From: Acinetobacter pullicarnis | GTDB lineage: Bacteria; Pseudomonadota; Gammaproteobacteria; Pseudomonadales; Moraxellaceae | Length of the DNA stretch: 64,000 nt | Assembly: GCF_006352475.1 (NCBI RefSeq) | Contig: NZ_VCMZ01000001.1 | Coordinates: 682,001-746,000, forward strand | Direction of reading: 5' to 3' | Shown here: positions 1 to 11,914 of the stretch, piece by piece | Layout of the letters: each line of letters opens with the position of its first letter | Numbering within the stretch: the first letter of the stretch is position 1 | The notes under the pieces: generated by a model | What the model saw: only the letters and a program-made list of their open reading frames with translations | Database searches by the model: none | What the model was told of the DNA's origin: nothing | Position numbers and translations under genes: made by a program

Positions 1-80
1 ATATTTTAATAAAGACTCAAGCTGAGCGTAGTTGTTTAATTTCATTAGAAAAAGGGAGAGTAAGCTGTGTTACGAAACTT

Positions 81-578
81 GTGCTGTTGTTGGCTGCAAT
101 ATTCTTGAGTGTTACCGAGAGTTTTGCAGAATCAACGCATAGGAATACCACACTTGTAAGTGCTGTGGGTAATGGAATACGCAATGGATCAAATGAGCGC
201 ATTGGTTCGGATAAGTATGAGCAGGTTGGCACGACAACCTATGCGCTAGATCAAGCGAACTTCGCTTTAAATCAAAAAGTGGATACGGTCAGTGATGGTT
301 TAGACCGTGCTTTTCGACGTAGCAATGCGCATATTCATGATGTAGCGCAAAAGACGAATGCGGGGATTGCGGCCGCCTTGGCGCTAGAGGCTGCCCCATT
401 TGTTGCAGGCAAGTACACTTATTCAGCTGGGACGGCTTATCATGACAATGGTCGTGCAGTCGGTATGACATTACGCAAAACTTCAGACAATGGGATGTGG
501 TCGATCAGCGGTGGGGTTGCCACAGCATCACAAGGTGATCCAAGTGTGCGGATCGGGGTGAGTGGGGTGATTGATTAA
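81..578 (+). CDS. YadA-type membrane-anchor protein (adhesin stub)
   Basis: The C-terminal part (about residues 45-165) looks like a YadA anchor: a short coiled-coil stalk (ALNQKVDTVSDGLDRAFRR) followed by a four-strand barrel segment with the typical GxAxG(M)T-like repeats and ending in GVSGVID. In this family three anchors form one outer-membrane pore that carries an adhesin passenger. Here there is almost no passenger: a hydrophobic signal-like stretch is followed by only about 35 residues before the stalk. The start is uncertain. GTG at 81 gives a signal without a basic N-terminus, while a purine-rich AAGGGAGAG lies 20 bases upstream and the same frame stays open to the left edge of the window. 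It could be a minimal trimeric autotransporter, or the 3' end of a larger or broken adhesin gene. A bidirectional terminator follows it. Confidence 0.65.
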   Translation: MLLLAAIFLSVTESFAESTHRNTTLVSAVGNGIRNGSNERIGSDKYEQVGTTTYALDQANFALNQKVDTVSDGLDRAFRRSNAHIHDVAQKTNAGIAAALALEAAPFVAGKYTYSAGTAYHDNGRAVGMTLRKTSDNGMWSISGGVATASQGDPSVRIGVSGVID

Positions 579-606
579 AGGAGGATCGAGCGTGAGTATT
601 GTCTGT

Positions 607-631
607 AAAAAAAGCCCTTAAGGGCTTTTTT
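607..631. terminator. Bidirectional rho-independent terminator
   Basis: A run of A, the stem AGCCCTT/AAGGGCT with almost no loop, and a run of T. It sits between two convergent genes, the YadA-like gene and the polysaccharide deacetylase, and can serve both. Confidence 0.8.
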
Positions 632-655
632 AAAACACTGTTTTTTTAACACTCA

Positions 656-1564
656 TTATTGTTCGATATTTAAACCGAATTTCTGCAAATTTGCGTATTC
701 ATAGGGTGCATCTTCAGCAGGGTATCGTAGGTTTTCAACGCCATAAACCTTGGCAATACTCCAGAGTATACTTTCACCGGCGGGTAATACTTGGAGTTGT
801 AGCTTATAAACTGGATCTTGATAGGCAGTATCACTGTCAATAAAGTTCCAGCCCTGTTGTTGAAAGGCTTGAATAACCTCATCTAACCATGCCGCATTCA
901 TTGCTCTGACATGCAGAAGTAAGACATGCTGTGGTGATCGCCCCAGTGTTTTTAAAGCCAACTGATCATAATAATTAGCTCGATCCAGTAAATGTGCAAT
1001 ATAAGCCTGTTTGAGTTTATTTAGGCTTTCTTGATCATTTGCTTGCTGATATTTCAAAAAGAGTTGGTTGTAATACCAATCACTGGCATCAATGCTAACC
1101 GCACCAGGTTGATAATGATGCGTGCTGAGCCACTGGCGTACCCCATCTCGTTTGGCTTGGGTATTGCCTTCTTTTAGAAAAGGAAAACGATAACGTGGGA
1201 CAAAGCCCTTTAAGCTGGAAAAGGTTTGATGTGCTTGTTGCATATCGTTTAAATAATTCGGCAACGTGACCTCATCTTTATTGAGGCTTTGGTGAAGATT
1301 GCTGTGATTACCAATGCGGTGACCTTGTTTACCCCATTCCGCAATAATATCTAGTCCTGCTTGCCCACCGATTTTACTCACACTCGGATAAACAATTGCA
1401 GATATTTTATTTTGTTTTAAAGCGCTCAAAATATCATTGTTTATTTGTCTGGCGGCCATGTTCACGGTTGGATCTAAGCCATCATCAAAGCTTAAAGCGA
1501 GGCTTTTTGCGATCGCTAAATTCGAGATACTGAGACAGAGACTCAGGATTATTTGCTTAAGCAT
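656..1564 (-). CDS. Exported polysaccharide deacetylase (NodB family)
   Basis: The protein has a signal peptide (residues 1-19, ending AIAKS) and the NodB homology motifs of carbohydrate esterase family 4: SFDDG near residue 25 for the catalytic base and metal-binding Asp, the zinc-binding HSNLH motif near residue 87, and RFPFLKEG near residue 126. It should remove acetyl groups from a surface or periplasmic polysaccharide; the substrate is not readable from the sequence. The region after the deacetylase core, about residues 210-302, is family-variable. The gene stands alone between two terminators, so it is probably transcribed on its own. Confidence 0.8.
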   Translation of the reverse strand: MLKQIILSLCLSISNLAIAKSLALSFDDGLDPTVNMAARQINNDILSALKQNKISAIVYPSVSKIGGQAGLDIIAEWGKQGHRIGNHSNLHQSLNKDEVTLPNYLNDMQQAHQTFSSLKGFVPRYRFPFLKEGNTQAKRDGVRQWLSTHHYQPGAVSIDASDWYYNQLFLKYQQANDQESLNKLKQAYIAHLLDRANYYDQLALKTLGRSPQHVLLLHVRAMNAAWLDEVIQAFQQQGWNFIDSDTAYQDPVYKLQLQVLPAGESILWSIAKVYGVENLRYPAEDAPYEYANLQKFGLNIEQ

Positions 1565-1602
1565 AAAGTTGCTCTATTTAAAAAATCATTCGATATCTTA
1601 CT

Positions 1603-1632
1603 AAAAGCCCAGTCTATCGGCTGGGCTTTTTT
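1603..1632 (-). terminator. Terminator after the MacAB-like operon
   Basis: Stem AAAAGCCCAG/CTGGGCTTTT with an 8-base loop. It lies just past the stop codon of the outer-membrane factor and upstream of the deacetylase gene. Confidence 0.7.
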
Positions 1633-1634
1633 CT

Positions 1635-3068
1635 TTAGACGGGCTTGGGGAGTTGCTTAATTGGGCTGCCCCCTAAGGCCTGCATTAAGGTTACATAGGC
1701 TGTATATTGATTTTGCTTGGTTTGTACCAAGGCCAGTCGTGCATTACGGGTGGTGGTTTGTGCATCAAGTAGATTTTTTAACGGAATTGCACCATTGCGA
1801 TAACGGACATCGGTTAGGCGTTCGGTTTTTTCCGCCAACTCGACATTGCGCTGCTGCAAGCCGACTTGTTTGTCGAGTTCGGTACGTGCAGATAAGGCAT
1901 TTTCAGTATCGGCAAAGGCTTGATATAAAGTCTGACGATAGCGTGCGATGGCTTTTTCGTACTCTAAGTTGCTAATCTTGATGTTCTTTTTCATATCATT
2001 GTATTGAAAAAAGGGCAGGGTTAAACCTGCGCCTAAGGTCGCTACTGGGTTTTTAATGATATTCGATAAAGAACTACTGCTGCCAATCCCAACACCGGTA
2101 GTTAAGTTACCTGTAAGTGAGATTGAAGGATAATAACTGGCTTTGGTGGCATCTTTATCAGCCAAAGTGCCTTTTAAGCGCGATTCAGCTGCGCGTAAGT
2201 CTGGACGACGGGACAAAATCTCAGCCGGTAAGCCCGCTGCAATTTGCGGTAGGCTGACTTGCGGTAGGTTTTGTGGTTCTTTGATATTCAACTGTTGCAC
2301 TGGAATCTGCAACAACACCGCCAAGCCGGTTCGAGTTTCAACCCGTTTTTGTTGAATCTGGCTTAAATTGGCTTTTTGGCTTTGTACGGCTTGCGCCGCT
2401 TGGGTCATTTCTAAACCTGACACTGCACCAGCTGTGTATTGCGTATTCACCAATTGATAGAGTCGTTCAGTGGTTGCAAGGCTTTGTTGGGCAGTGCGGT
2501 AGCTTTCGTTTAAATAGCCCAACTGCCAATATAAGTTTGCAGTGGTGGCAATTAAGGTCTGACCCGTGGCTTGTAAATCTTCCGCTGTGGCTTCAGCTGC
2601 CCATTTGGCTGATTCGGTTTGTCGCGCTAATTTACCAAATAGATCAATCTGATAGCTCAGGCCAGGATAACCAATATTAAAACCAGTATCTTGATGGCCA
2701 CCGCCATCTAGTTCAAATTGATGACCTGTAGAGAAAGTTGCATTGCCGACTCGAATGCCTTGTTGGTTTTTGGCCAATCCTGCTTTGAGCCAAGCTTGTT
2801 GCAAATTAATTCCTGCAACAACGAGGTCTGCATTGCGCTCAATGACTTGTTGCACCAAAGCATTCAGTTCTGGATCGTTAAATAAGGTCCACCATTGATC
2901 AGCATACGTTTGATCTTTTAAGGCCGCAGCGTGTGTACGATCAAAGGCAAATTGTTCTGGTACGGTGAGTTGCGGTGCTTGATAAGGCGTTTTTACCATT
3001 GCAGCACAGCCGACCAAGACTTGCGTGAGGAGCAAGGCACTGGCCAGTTTGGTCATCTGATGTCGCAT
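1635..3068 (-). CDS. Outer-membrane efflux lipoprotein (TolC/OprM family)
   Basis: This 477-residue protein has a lipoprotein signal with lipobox LVGC near residue 20 and two outer-membrane efflux repeats (about 45-240 and 260-470) with the coiled-coil, Gln/Ala-rich helices of the NodT/OprM class. It should form the outer-membrane exit duct of the tripartite pump made with the two upstream genes. The start at 3068 (MRHQMTKLAS) is chosen because AAGGAA precedes it at normal spacing and the signal peptide begins there. A start 14 codons upstream would put a charged tail before the signal and overlap the macB gene. Confidence 0.85.
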   Translation of the reverse strand: MRHQMTKLASALLLTQVLVGCAAMVKTPYQAPQLTVPEQFAFDRTHAAALKDQTYADQWWTLFNDPELNALVQQVIERNADLVVAGINLQQAWLKAGLAKNQQGIRVGNATFSTGHQFELDGGGHQDTGFNIGYPGLSYQIDLFGKLARQTESAKWAAEATAEDLQATGQTLIATTANLYWQLGYLNESYRTAQQSLATTERLYQLVNTQYTAGAVSGLEMTQAAQAVQSQKANLSQIQQKRVETRTGLAVLLQIPVQQLNIKEPQNLPQVSLPQIAAGLPAEILSRRPDLRAAESRLKGTLADKDATKASYYPSISLTGNLTTGVGIGSSSSLSNIIKNPVATLGAGLTLPFFQYNDMKKNIKISNLEYEKAIARYRQTLYQAFADTENALSARTELDKQVGLQQRNVELAEKTERLTDVRYRNGAIPLKNLLDAQTTTRNARLALVQTKQNQYTAYVTLMQALGGSPIKQLPKPV

Positions 3069-3090
3069 ATTCAATTCCTTATTCTCTCGC

Positions 3091-5067
3091 TTATTCTCTG
3101 GATAGTGCATCTACAGGATCAAGTTGCGCTGCGTTACGTGCTGGAATAAATCCGAAGACAATACCAATCAAGGTTGAACAGACAAAGGCTGTCACAATCG
3201 ATGTGGTGGAGTAGGCCATTTGGAAACTGCCTTGCGCAAGGTGATTAATCAGTTGACCAATCCCCAGTGATAACAGCACTCCTAAGACCCCACCTAAAAT
3301 ACACACCAAAATGGCTTCGATCAGAAACTGCTGCAAAATATCGCTTTGTCGCGCACCGACTGCCATACGGACCCCAATTTCTTGGGTACGCTCGGTCACG
3401 GAGACCAGCATAATATTCATCACCCCAATTCCACCCACCACCAACGAAATCACTGCAATTGCAGAAACCAATAGCGTCAGCGTTGCGGTGGTTTGCTCAA
3501 TGGTTTCACGAATACTGTCTGAGTTTTGGGTGAAAACATCTTGGGCACCATGACGTTGCTCTAATAGCGAGATAATCGCATTTTCTGCTGCCGCACTCGA
3601 ATATTGATCTTTGACCCGCACAATGATACTGCGAACATTGGACTGTCCAAGCATACGACTCATCACCGTTGAGTAGGGTAAATACACATTTAGGCTGTCT
3701 GAGTTAAACATTCCTTTCTGTGCATCTAATACACCAATCACGCGACTCGGTACGCTCCCCAGTAAAATTACTTGTCCAACAGGATCACTGCCATCGGGGA
3801 AGAACGTCGCTTTGGTATTGGAATCAATCACCACATCTTGTGCGCGTTCACGAATACTTTGTTTATCAAATCCTTGCCCAGAGGTGAACTGTAGTCCACG
3901 GACATAGAAAAAGTCTTCACTGACCCCATTGATGGTGGTCGCTGCTTCAATTTCCTTATAGCGTGCAGTGGCAGAACTATTGACTGCTGGACTGACACCC
4001 TCCACATAGGGTTGTTCCGCCAAGGCTTCTGCATCTGCGGGAATGAGGGTTTTGGCTTGAGCCGTTTTGGAGTTATCACCAAAGCCGCGGCCTTGGAAAA
4101 TGGTGATGGTGTTGGTGCCTAAGCTACTAATATCTTCTAAAATTTTCTTTTGAGAGCCATTGCCGAGCGCCACCACAGAAACCACCGAAGCGATCCCAAT
4201 AATAATCCCCAGCATGGTCAGGAAGGTACGCATCCGATGCGCATTCATGGCTAATAGCGCCATCCGAAATGCTTCACTAAAACGATCGATAAAAGAGCGC
4301 CAAGCGGAGGCTTTTTTCTGTTTGCCTGGTAACGCATCGGCTGCAACCTCAATGGGGGCTTGATGGTCAGGCGTGTTGGGTTGGTCTGAGATGATATTCC
4401 CATCGCTGATCTCGATGATACGCGTGGCATTTTTGGCCACATTCATATCATGGGTCACCAAGATAATGGTATGTCCCTTGGCATTGAGTTCACGTAAAAT
4501 ACGCATCACTTCAAAGCCGCTGTTTTTATCCAATGCCCCTGTAGGCTCATCGGCTAAAATAACATCACCACCATTCATCAAAGCTCGGGCAATAGATACC
4601 CGCTGTTGCTGTCCACCAGAAAGTTGATTCGGGCGGTTTTGAGTTTTATCTGCTAGACCAAGATCAGTTAAGATTTGGCGAGAACGTTGATGACGTTCCG
4701 TCGCATCAATTCCAGCATAAATGGCGGGAACCTCAACGTTTCCAGCAGCACTTAAGTCACCGAGTAAGTGATAGCGCTGGAAAATAAAACCAAAATATTC
4801 GCGACGTAAATGTGCCAACTCATCGGGTTCAAGTTCGCGGGTCTCACGACCATTCACTTGATAACTACCCGATGTAGGTCTGTCTAAACAGCCTAAAATA
4901 TTCATGAGGGTCGATTTACCAGAACCAGATTGGCCAACAATCGCCACCAATTCACCCGCATAAATTTTTAGATCAATGCCTTTTAAAATCTGAATCGTAG
5001 ACTCACCCGCAGGGAATTCACGAACCAGTTGACTGACCTCAAGTAGAGGTTGATTTTGCTGATTCAT
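3091..5067 (-). CDS. macB: MacB-type ABC transporter, fused ATPase and permease
   Basis: Residues 1-230 are an ABC ATPase with Walker A GQSGSGKST near 43, signature LSGGQQQR, Walker B VILADEP and the switch His in LVTHD. After a linker comes the MacB permease: a first membrane helix near 280, a large periplasmic core (about 300-530) and three C-terminal FtsX-type helices. The total of 658 residues is normal for MacB. MacB proteins are mechanotransmission ATPases that push macrolides, lipopeptides, enterotoxin or haem precursors from the periplasm through the outer-membrane duct. The gene starts two bases after the adaptor gene ends and is followed by the outer-membrane factor, so all three are probably one operon. 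The real substrate cannot be told. Confidence 0.9.
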   Translation of the reverse strand: MNQQNQPLLEVSQLVREFPAGESTIQILKGIDLKIYAGELVAIVGQSGSGKSTLMNILGCLDRPTSGSYQVNGRETRELEPDELAHLRREYFGFIFQRYHLLGDLSAAGNVEVPAIYAGIDATERHQRSRQILTDLGLADKTQNRPNQLSGGQQQRVSIARALMNGGDVILADEPTGALDKNSGFEVMRILRELNAKGHTIILVTHDMNVAKNATRIIEISDGNIISDQPNTPDHQAPIEVAADALPGKQKKASAWRSFIDRFSEAFRMALLAMNAHRMRTFLTMLGIIIGIASVVSVVALGNGSQKKILEDISSLGTNTITIFQGRGFGDNSKTAQAKTLIPADAEALAEQPYVEGVSPAVNSSATARYKEIEAATTINGVSEDFFYVRGLQFTSGQGFDKQSIRERAQDVVIDSNTKATFFPDGSDPVGQVILLGSVPSRVIGVLDAQKGMFNSDSLNVYLPYSTVMSRMLGQSNVRSIIVRVKDQYSSAAAENAIISLLEQRHGAQDVFTQNSDSIRETIEQTTATLTLLVSAIAVISLVVGGIGVMNIMLVSVTERTQEIGVRMAVGARQSDILQQFLIEAILVCILGGVLGVLLSLGIGQLINHLAQGSFQMAYSTTSIVTAFVCSTLIGIVFGFIPARNAAQLDPVDALSRE

Positions 5068-5069
5068 GC

Positions 5070-6422
5070 TTAAAGTCTCACTGAGCCACCGCGGCTACGT
5101 TTTGCTGCATCATTGGATGAGTCAGAACCATCCGCAATAATCACTTTTTGACCTTGTTTTAAACCACGTAATACTTGTGCATTGATCCGATTGTTTAGAC
5201 CAACCAAAATTTGCACACGTTGAGCTGTGCCATCATCCTGTAAAACACGAACCATTGCGACAGATGCAAGACCTTGATCAACTAAGGCTTTTTCTGCAGC
5301 TGTCAGTTCGATGCGCACTGGACGATCTTGTGCATTTTCATTTTTATCGGAAGGTGCCGAGCCAGATGCTGCGCTTGGATTTGCTGCTTTATTTGGAGCA
5401 GCACCCGCGTTTCCACCGCGTTGTCCACGATTGGTTTTTTGAAGCGAGGCAGAAGGAACCATCAATACATTTTTGGCTTCGGCCAAAATAATATAGACTT
5501 GCGCTGTCATATTGATGCGTAATTTTCCATCTTCATTGGGCACATCAAATAAAGCATTGTAGTAAATCGCTGCATTTGACGAAGCGCTGGTTGAAGTGTT
5601 GCCAGTTTCTGTTTTAATCGATTCAGGGGCTGGTTCAACTTGACGTAAAGTCGCATAACGTTTCTTTTCACTATCCCCCAAAGTGGTGAAATAAACTTTT
5701 TGTCCTTCATGCACTTTCATCACATCGGCTTCAGAAATTTGTGCCTTAATGGTCATGGTGTCCAATTGTGCTAATTTCACAATGGTTGGTGCACTTTGAT
5801 TGGCGTTCACGGTTTGACCTTCTTCAGTCACAATCGCAACCACGGTTCCATTCATCGGGGCCACGATACTGGTATAGCCTAAGTTCTCTTTGGTCGTTGC
5901 CATACTTAAATAAGATTGATCAATCAGCGCATTCATCGCAGCGATATCCGCTTCTGCTGTTTTAAAAGCAGCGAGTGCACTTTCATATTCAGCACGAGAG
6001 GTGGCATCTTGGGCAAACATATTTTTTTGACGATTATATTCAGCCGCAACTTTGGCTAAGTTGGCTTTTTTTACCATCAATTGTGCTTGTTGATTTTTAA
6101 TATTGGCTTCGGCCTTTTTTAAATCATTTTGTTGTGGGATTGAATCAATTTGAGCAATTAACTGACCTTGTTTAACTTGCTCACCCAATTGGACATACAT
6201 TTTTTTGACCTGCCCAGAGACCTGCGCACCAACACTAACAATTTTGGTGGCTTGTAAGCCACCGGTTGCAAGCACTGAGTTTTCAATATCACCTCGGGTT
6301 ACTTCGGCCGTAATATATGCAGGCTGTTGGTCTGTAGGTTTGAATATTGCCCAAGCTACCGCAGCCACAATGACAATGCAGACCGTTATAATGGCGATTT
6401 TGATTGGTTTTATTTTTGGCAT
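5070..6422 (-). CDS. macA: MacA-type periplasmic adaptor (HlyD family)
   Basis: A single N-terminal membrane anchor (about residues 7-26) is followed by a split lipoyl domain (VSVGAQVSGQVKKMYVQLGE ... NLGYTSIVAPMNGTVV), a helical hairpin and beta-barrel domains. This is the MacA/HlyD layout. A low-complexity Gly/Ala/Asn/Ser insert (about 325-360) interrupts the membrane-proximal domain. It should bridge MacB and the outer-membrane factor. It is the first gene of the three-gene operon. I see no obvious Shine-Dalgarno sequence and no regulator next to it. Confidence 0.88.
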   Translation of the reverse strand: MPKIKPIKIAIITVCIVIVAAVAWAIFKPTDQQPAYITAEVTRGDIENSVLATGGLQATKIVSVGAQVSGQVKKMYVQLGEQVKQGQLIAQIDSIPQQNDLKKAEANIKNQQAQLMVKKANLAKVAAEYNRQKNMFAQDATSRAEYESALAAFKTAEADIAAMNALIDQSYLSMATTKENLGYTSIVAPMNGTVVAIVTEEGQTVNANQSAPTIVKLAQLDTMTIKAQISEADVMKVHEGQKVYFTTLGDSEKKRYATLRQVEPAPESIKTETGNTSTSASSNAAIYYNALFDVPNEDGKLRINMTAQVYIILAEAKNVLMVPSASLQKTNRGQRGGNAGAAPNKAANPSAASGSAPSDKNENAQDRPVRIELTAAEKALVDQGLASVAMVRVLQDDGTAQRVQILVGLNNRINAQVLRGLKQGQKVIIADGSDSSNDAAKRSRGGSVRL

Positions 6423-6532
6423 AGTGGGTATGATTGTTCATTCAAATTGAAAAATTGATCAAATTATAGAGTTGAATTAAGGATAAAGCGTGAATTTTTT
6501 AATATATAAACAAGGGCTTGATATCAAAGGCT

Positions 6533-7531
6533 CTAAAGGGTTTCAGTGATAAATAAGGGCTGCCCACACAGTGCGGCAATACATTGTTGTAAGAGGTGTT
6601 CTGGGTTTTCTTCACTCATGCCCTTAATCGCAGCATCAACCCGTAGTAATAGACTTGGCCAAGCCAAAAAACTCTGTGGGTTAAATCTTCTAAGTGCTTG
6701 TTGGTACTGTGAAATTTTGTTTTTCCATAGCCCAAGTTGCACAGCATTGTGTGGCTGTTCGTAGAGCTGCATTAAAATGCGCATATCTTTGCTAATGGTC
6801 CATAAAATTAAACTGGGTGCTTCACCAGATTCAATTAAGTACTGTAGGATTTTAATGGATTGGGCTAAATGACCAGCAATAAAAGCATCGCTTAAATCAA
6901 AACTGCTATAGCGAGATTGATCTTGTGAACACTGTAATAAATGCTCAATCGTAATTTTTTTTTCATCAGGGAAGGTGTCAGCAGCGCGCATTAAACTATT
7001 TTTAGCCGCCAATAAGTTGTGTTCATGATGCTGCTCAAGCCACAGCCATGCATCTTGATCAAGCTGAATATTCAGTTTTTCAGCTTCAATCCCCAGAATA
7101 CGTTGACGGTCTTGCGGATAGTTGGCTGCTAGGGTAACAAGCATGCCATTGGCTTCAACCACTTGTATAAAGTTGGATTTGAGGCTGCTGGCATCTTGTT
7201 TCGGCATCACAATCAGCAGTAAGTTCTGCTCATCTTGTTGTAAAAAATGCTTGAGTTGCTTAATGCCATTGGCATCTGGCTTGATGTTGCCATGTACTTC
7301 AATTGCCAATTTTTCAGAAAATAAAGACAAGCTATTCAGTGCTGAAAAAACATTTTTCCAGTCACTGGCATTGTGTAAATCAAAGCGTTGTCGCTCGATA
7401 TTCTGTTGTTGCCAGTATTCGCGAAACAGTTGGAGTAAATTTTGTTCAAGCAGCGGTTCTTGACCGTGTATGATCCAAGCACCATGCGCAGCTTCAACGC
7501 GTTTGAGTGCTTGTACATAATCAATTTTCAT
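6533..7531 (-). CDS. holA: DNA polymerase III delta subunit
   Basis: At 332 residues it has the expected length for HolA. The N-terminal domain contains the family's WIIHGQEPLLEQNLL segment and the clamp-binding region around SLSLFSEKLAIEV, followed by the AAA-like middle domain and a helical C-terminal collar domain. The delta subunit opens the beta sliding clamp inside the clamp-loader complex. Its place directly downstream of lptE, and behind leuS, is the standard gammaproteobacterial order and supports the call. Confidence 0.92.
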   Translation of the reverse strand: MKIDYVQALKRVEAAHGAWIIHGQEPLLEQNLLQLFREYWQQQNIERQRFDLHNASDWKNVFSALNSLSLFSEKLAIEVHGNIKPDANGIKQLKHFLQQDEQNLLLIVMPKQDASSLKSNFIQVVEANGMLVTLAANYPQDRQRILGIEAEKLNIQLDQDAWLWLEQHHEHNLLAAKNSLMRAADTFPDEKKITIEHLLQCSQDQSRYSSFDLSDAFIAGHLAQSIKILQYLIESGEAPSLILWTISKDMRILMQLYEQPHNAVQLGLWKNKISQYQQALRRFNPQSFLAWPSLLLRVDAAIKGMSEENPEHLLQQCIAALCGQPLFITETL

Positions 7532-7587
7532 ACAGATGCCCTTGAGACAAAACAGGTTTCACGACAACAGACGAGACTGACTGTTAC

Positions 7588-8124
7588 TTACTGGCTAGCA
7601 GGTTGTTTAGTATTGCTGGTGCTGGCTTTTGGCAGGCGATTGGCAGAAATTTGTCGGGTGATTTGCTGGGCAATATCATCGACTAAAATCTGATTTAAAT
7701 AACGATTTTCTTGATCATCGGTATTGACCGTTGCCACATCGTATTGGTAGCTACGTGATGCATTCAAAGTCCGTGGCTCAGTAATTGGATGACCTTCACG
7801 ATCTTCAATTTGAAAGGTTACAGAGAGACGTAATAGTGTTTCAACCAATTTACCATTGAGCTCTATACGACGCGGGGTATAGTCCAATACGCGCAGTATA
7901 TAAGCATCATTGGAATTGCTCATTTGTACCCCAGCAGCCGTTAAATACACGCTGAGTTTATTTTCGAGTGCTGTGGCGTTCGCGGGTAACACCAACTGCA
8001 ATTTAGTGTAGACCAAAGGGGTGGCCGCTGGATTGGTTCCTTGTAAATGGAAGCCACAGCCGACCAAGCCTGCACTTAGTCCGAGCGTTAACACGATTGC
8101 CGCAATACGTTGAACCAAGTGCAT
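7588..8124 (-). CDS. lptE: LPS-assembly lipoprotein LptE
   Basis: This short lipoprotein has the lipobox LVGC at residue 23, followed by GFHLQG, the conserved LptE N-terminus. The rest (about 24-165) is the small alpha/beta LptE fold. LptE plugs the LptD barrel and helps place lipopolysaccharide or lipooligosaccharide in the outer leaflet. GAGGAAA precedes the start at good spacing. The gene sits between leuS and holA. The C-terminal tail after about residue 160 is polar and probably disordered. Confidence 0.9.
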   Translation of the reverse strand: MHLVQRIAAIVLTLGLSAGLVGCGFHLQGTNPAATPLVYTKLQLVLPANATALENKLSVYLTAAGVQMSNSNDAYILRVLDYTPRRIELNGKLVETLLRLSVTFQIEDREGHPITEPRTLNASRSYQYDVATVNTDDQENRYLNQILVDDIAQQITRQISANRLPKASTSNTKQPASQ

Positions 8125-8183
8125 ACTATTTCCTCTTGAGTAAATTTAGCAAAAAAGTGATTTCGATGGCTTAAGCCAATCGA

Positions 8184-10832
<2,649 letters not shown>

Positions 10833-10910
10833 TCAAAAGTTTGTCGCACAGCATAGCGCAAAATCGCCTGCAATGTGAATTATAGCAGCGTATTTATCTT
10901 AGAATTTTTA

Positions 10911-11321
10911 TCACAATGCAGGACCTTGCTCTGCTGAATTGGGGTTTTCGGGTGCTAATCGCATTGGTTTGCTTGGTGGTGCAGGAGTCATTTTGGCTGG
11001 TTTGTTGGGCGTTGGTGTTTCTCTGGTTTTTTCTACGACACCGTCGGGGTGAGCGGACTGCGGTGCCATTGGCATGGTCTGGTTCAGAACCTCTGGCTCT
11101 ACTGCAGTTGCAGACGGGGCAACAGGGGCGGTATTGATCCAACCTTGTGTGCGAACCAGTTTGATATTTTTGACTGATTTGGCCGGAGGGCGTTCACTAT
11201 AATGGGTTGTGCCGCGGTCATCGACCCATTTGTAATAGGATTTGGCGTAGGCGTTGCTGAGAATATTGCTACTCAACAAGAGGGCCACAACCAAAATAAT
11301 CGATGCTTTTAGCGGCTTCAT
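10911..11321 (-). CDS. Exported DUF4124-domain protein
   Basis: A signal peptide (residues 1-26, ending AYAKS) leads into YYKWVDDRGTTHYSERPP at residues 29-46, the hallmark of DUF4124, a small periplasmic domain of unknown function. The remaining 85 residues are rich in Pro, Ala and Thr and are probably disordered. AAGGAA precedes the start. The gene is transcribed away from the ilv operon and may share the long intergenic region as its promoter. Confidence 0.8.
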   Translation of the reverse strand: MKPLKASIILVVALLLSSNILSNAYAKSYYKWVDDRGTTHYSERPPAKSVKNIKLVRTQGWINTAPVAPSATAVEPEVLNQTMPMAPQSAHPDGVVEKTRETPTPNKPAKMTPAPPSKPMRLAPENPNSAEQGPAL

Positions 11322-11914
11322 TTGGATTCCTTTTGACCAATTGGTTGTTTAGTAACATTTATTGTGATTTAAAAATTATTTAAATCTTGGGAGCGTCTAA
11401 ATCATCAAATCGAATCATCGCCGTAATTTTAAACCCCTATCGGATGCTTGAAAACCCTTTGCTGGTATGGCTTTGCCTTGATGTTGAGTAGGTGCTTGAT
11501 TCGGAGAATTATTGTCTAAAAATAAATTGATTTGCGCAGCGTAAAAAAATCATGCTGTTAAAAACCTATAACTTGGCAATAAAGTCAAAAAAGCTGGCGA
11601 GAAAACTTGACTTTGATTGCTAAAACCACAAAAATGCAGCTTAAGTTTTAGATGTCGTTATTTGATCACCCTTCGAATAACGGTGTAGCTTGCAAACCAT
11701 TTTTTCTAATCTGAGAAAATGAAAATCAGTTCAATATGTTTATCCCAACATATTTTTCGACGAAGTCACTGCTTAAACGGCAGCGGCCTTATAAAAATTT
11801 TATTTGCAGCAGAAACTTATTAAATATGTGTGCTATAACAGGTACGCAAACAAACGAATGAAATATGACTTATGTCTCCCATAAAGTCATGAAATAAAAT
11901 TAGGGTGAATCACG
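11322..11914 (+). promoter_or_regulatory. Structured leader region of ilvI-ilvH-ilvC
   Basis: This 593-base stretch holds no convincing gene. Going towards ilvI it has three inverted repeats: GCAAT/AAAGTCAA at 11576-11588 pairing with 11607-11620 (one bulged base), CGTTATT 11656-11662 with AATAACG 11676-11682, and AATATGTT 11733-11740 with AACATATT 11747-11754 followed by a short T-run. The last resembles a weak terminator. No leader peptide rich in Ile, Val or Leu was found, so classic ribosome-mediated attenuation is not supported; the repeats may be protein-binding sites or an RNA leader. Confidence 0.4.

Noticed and set aside
11737..11862. A 41-codon frame in the ilv leader, considered as a leader peptide
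   Set aside because: It contains no run of Ile, Val or Leu codons, has no ribosome site, and its first codons lie inside a hairpin arm.
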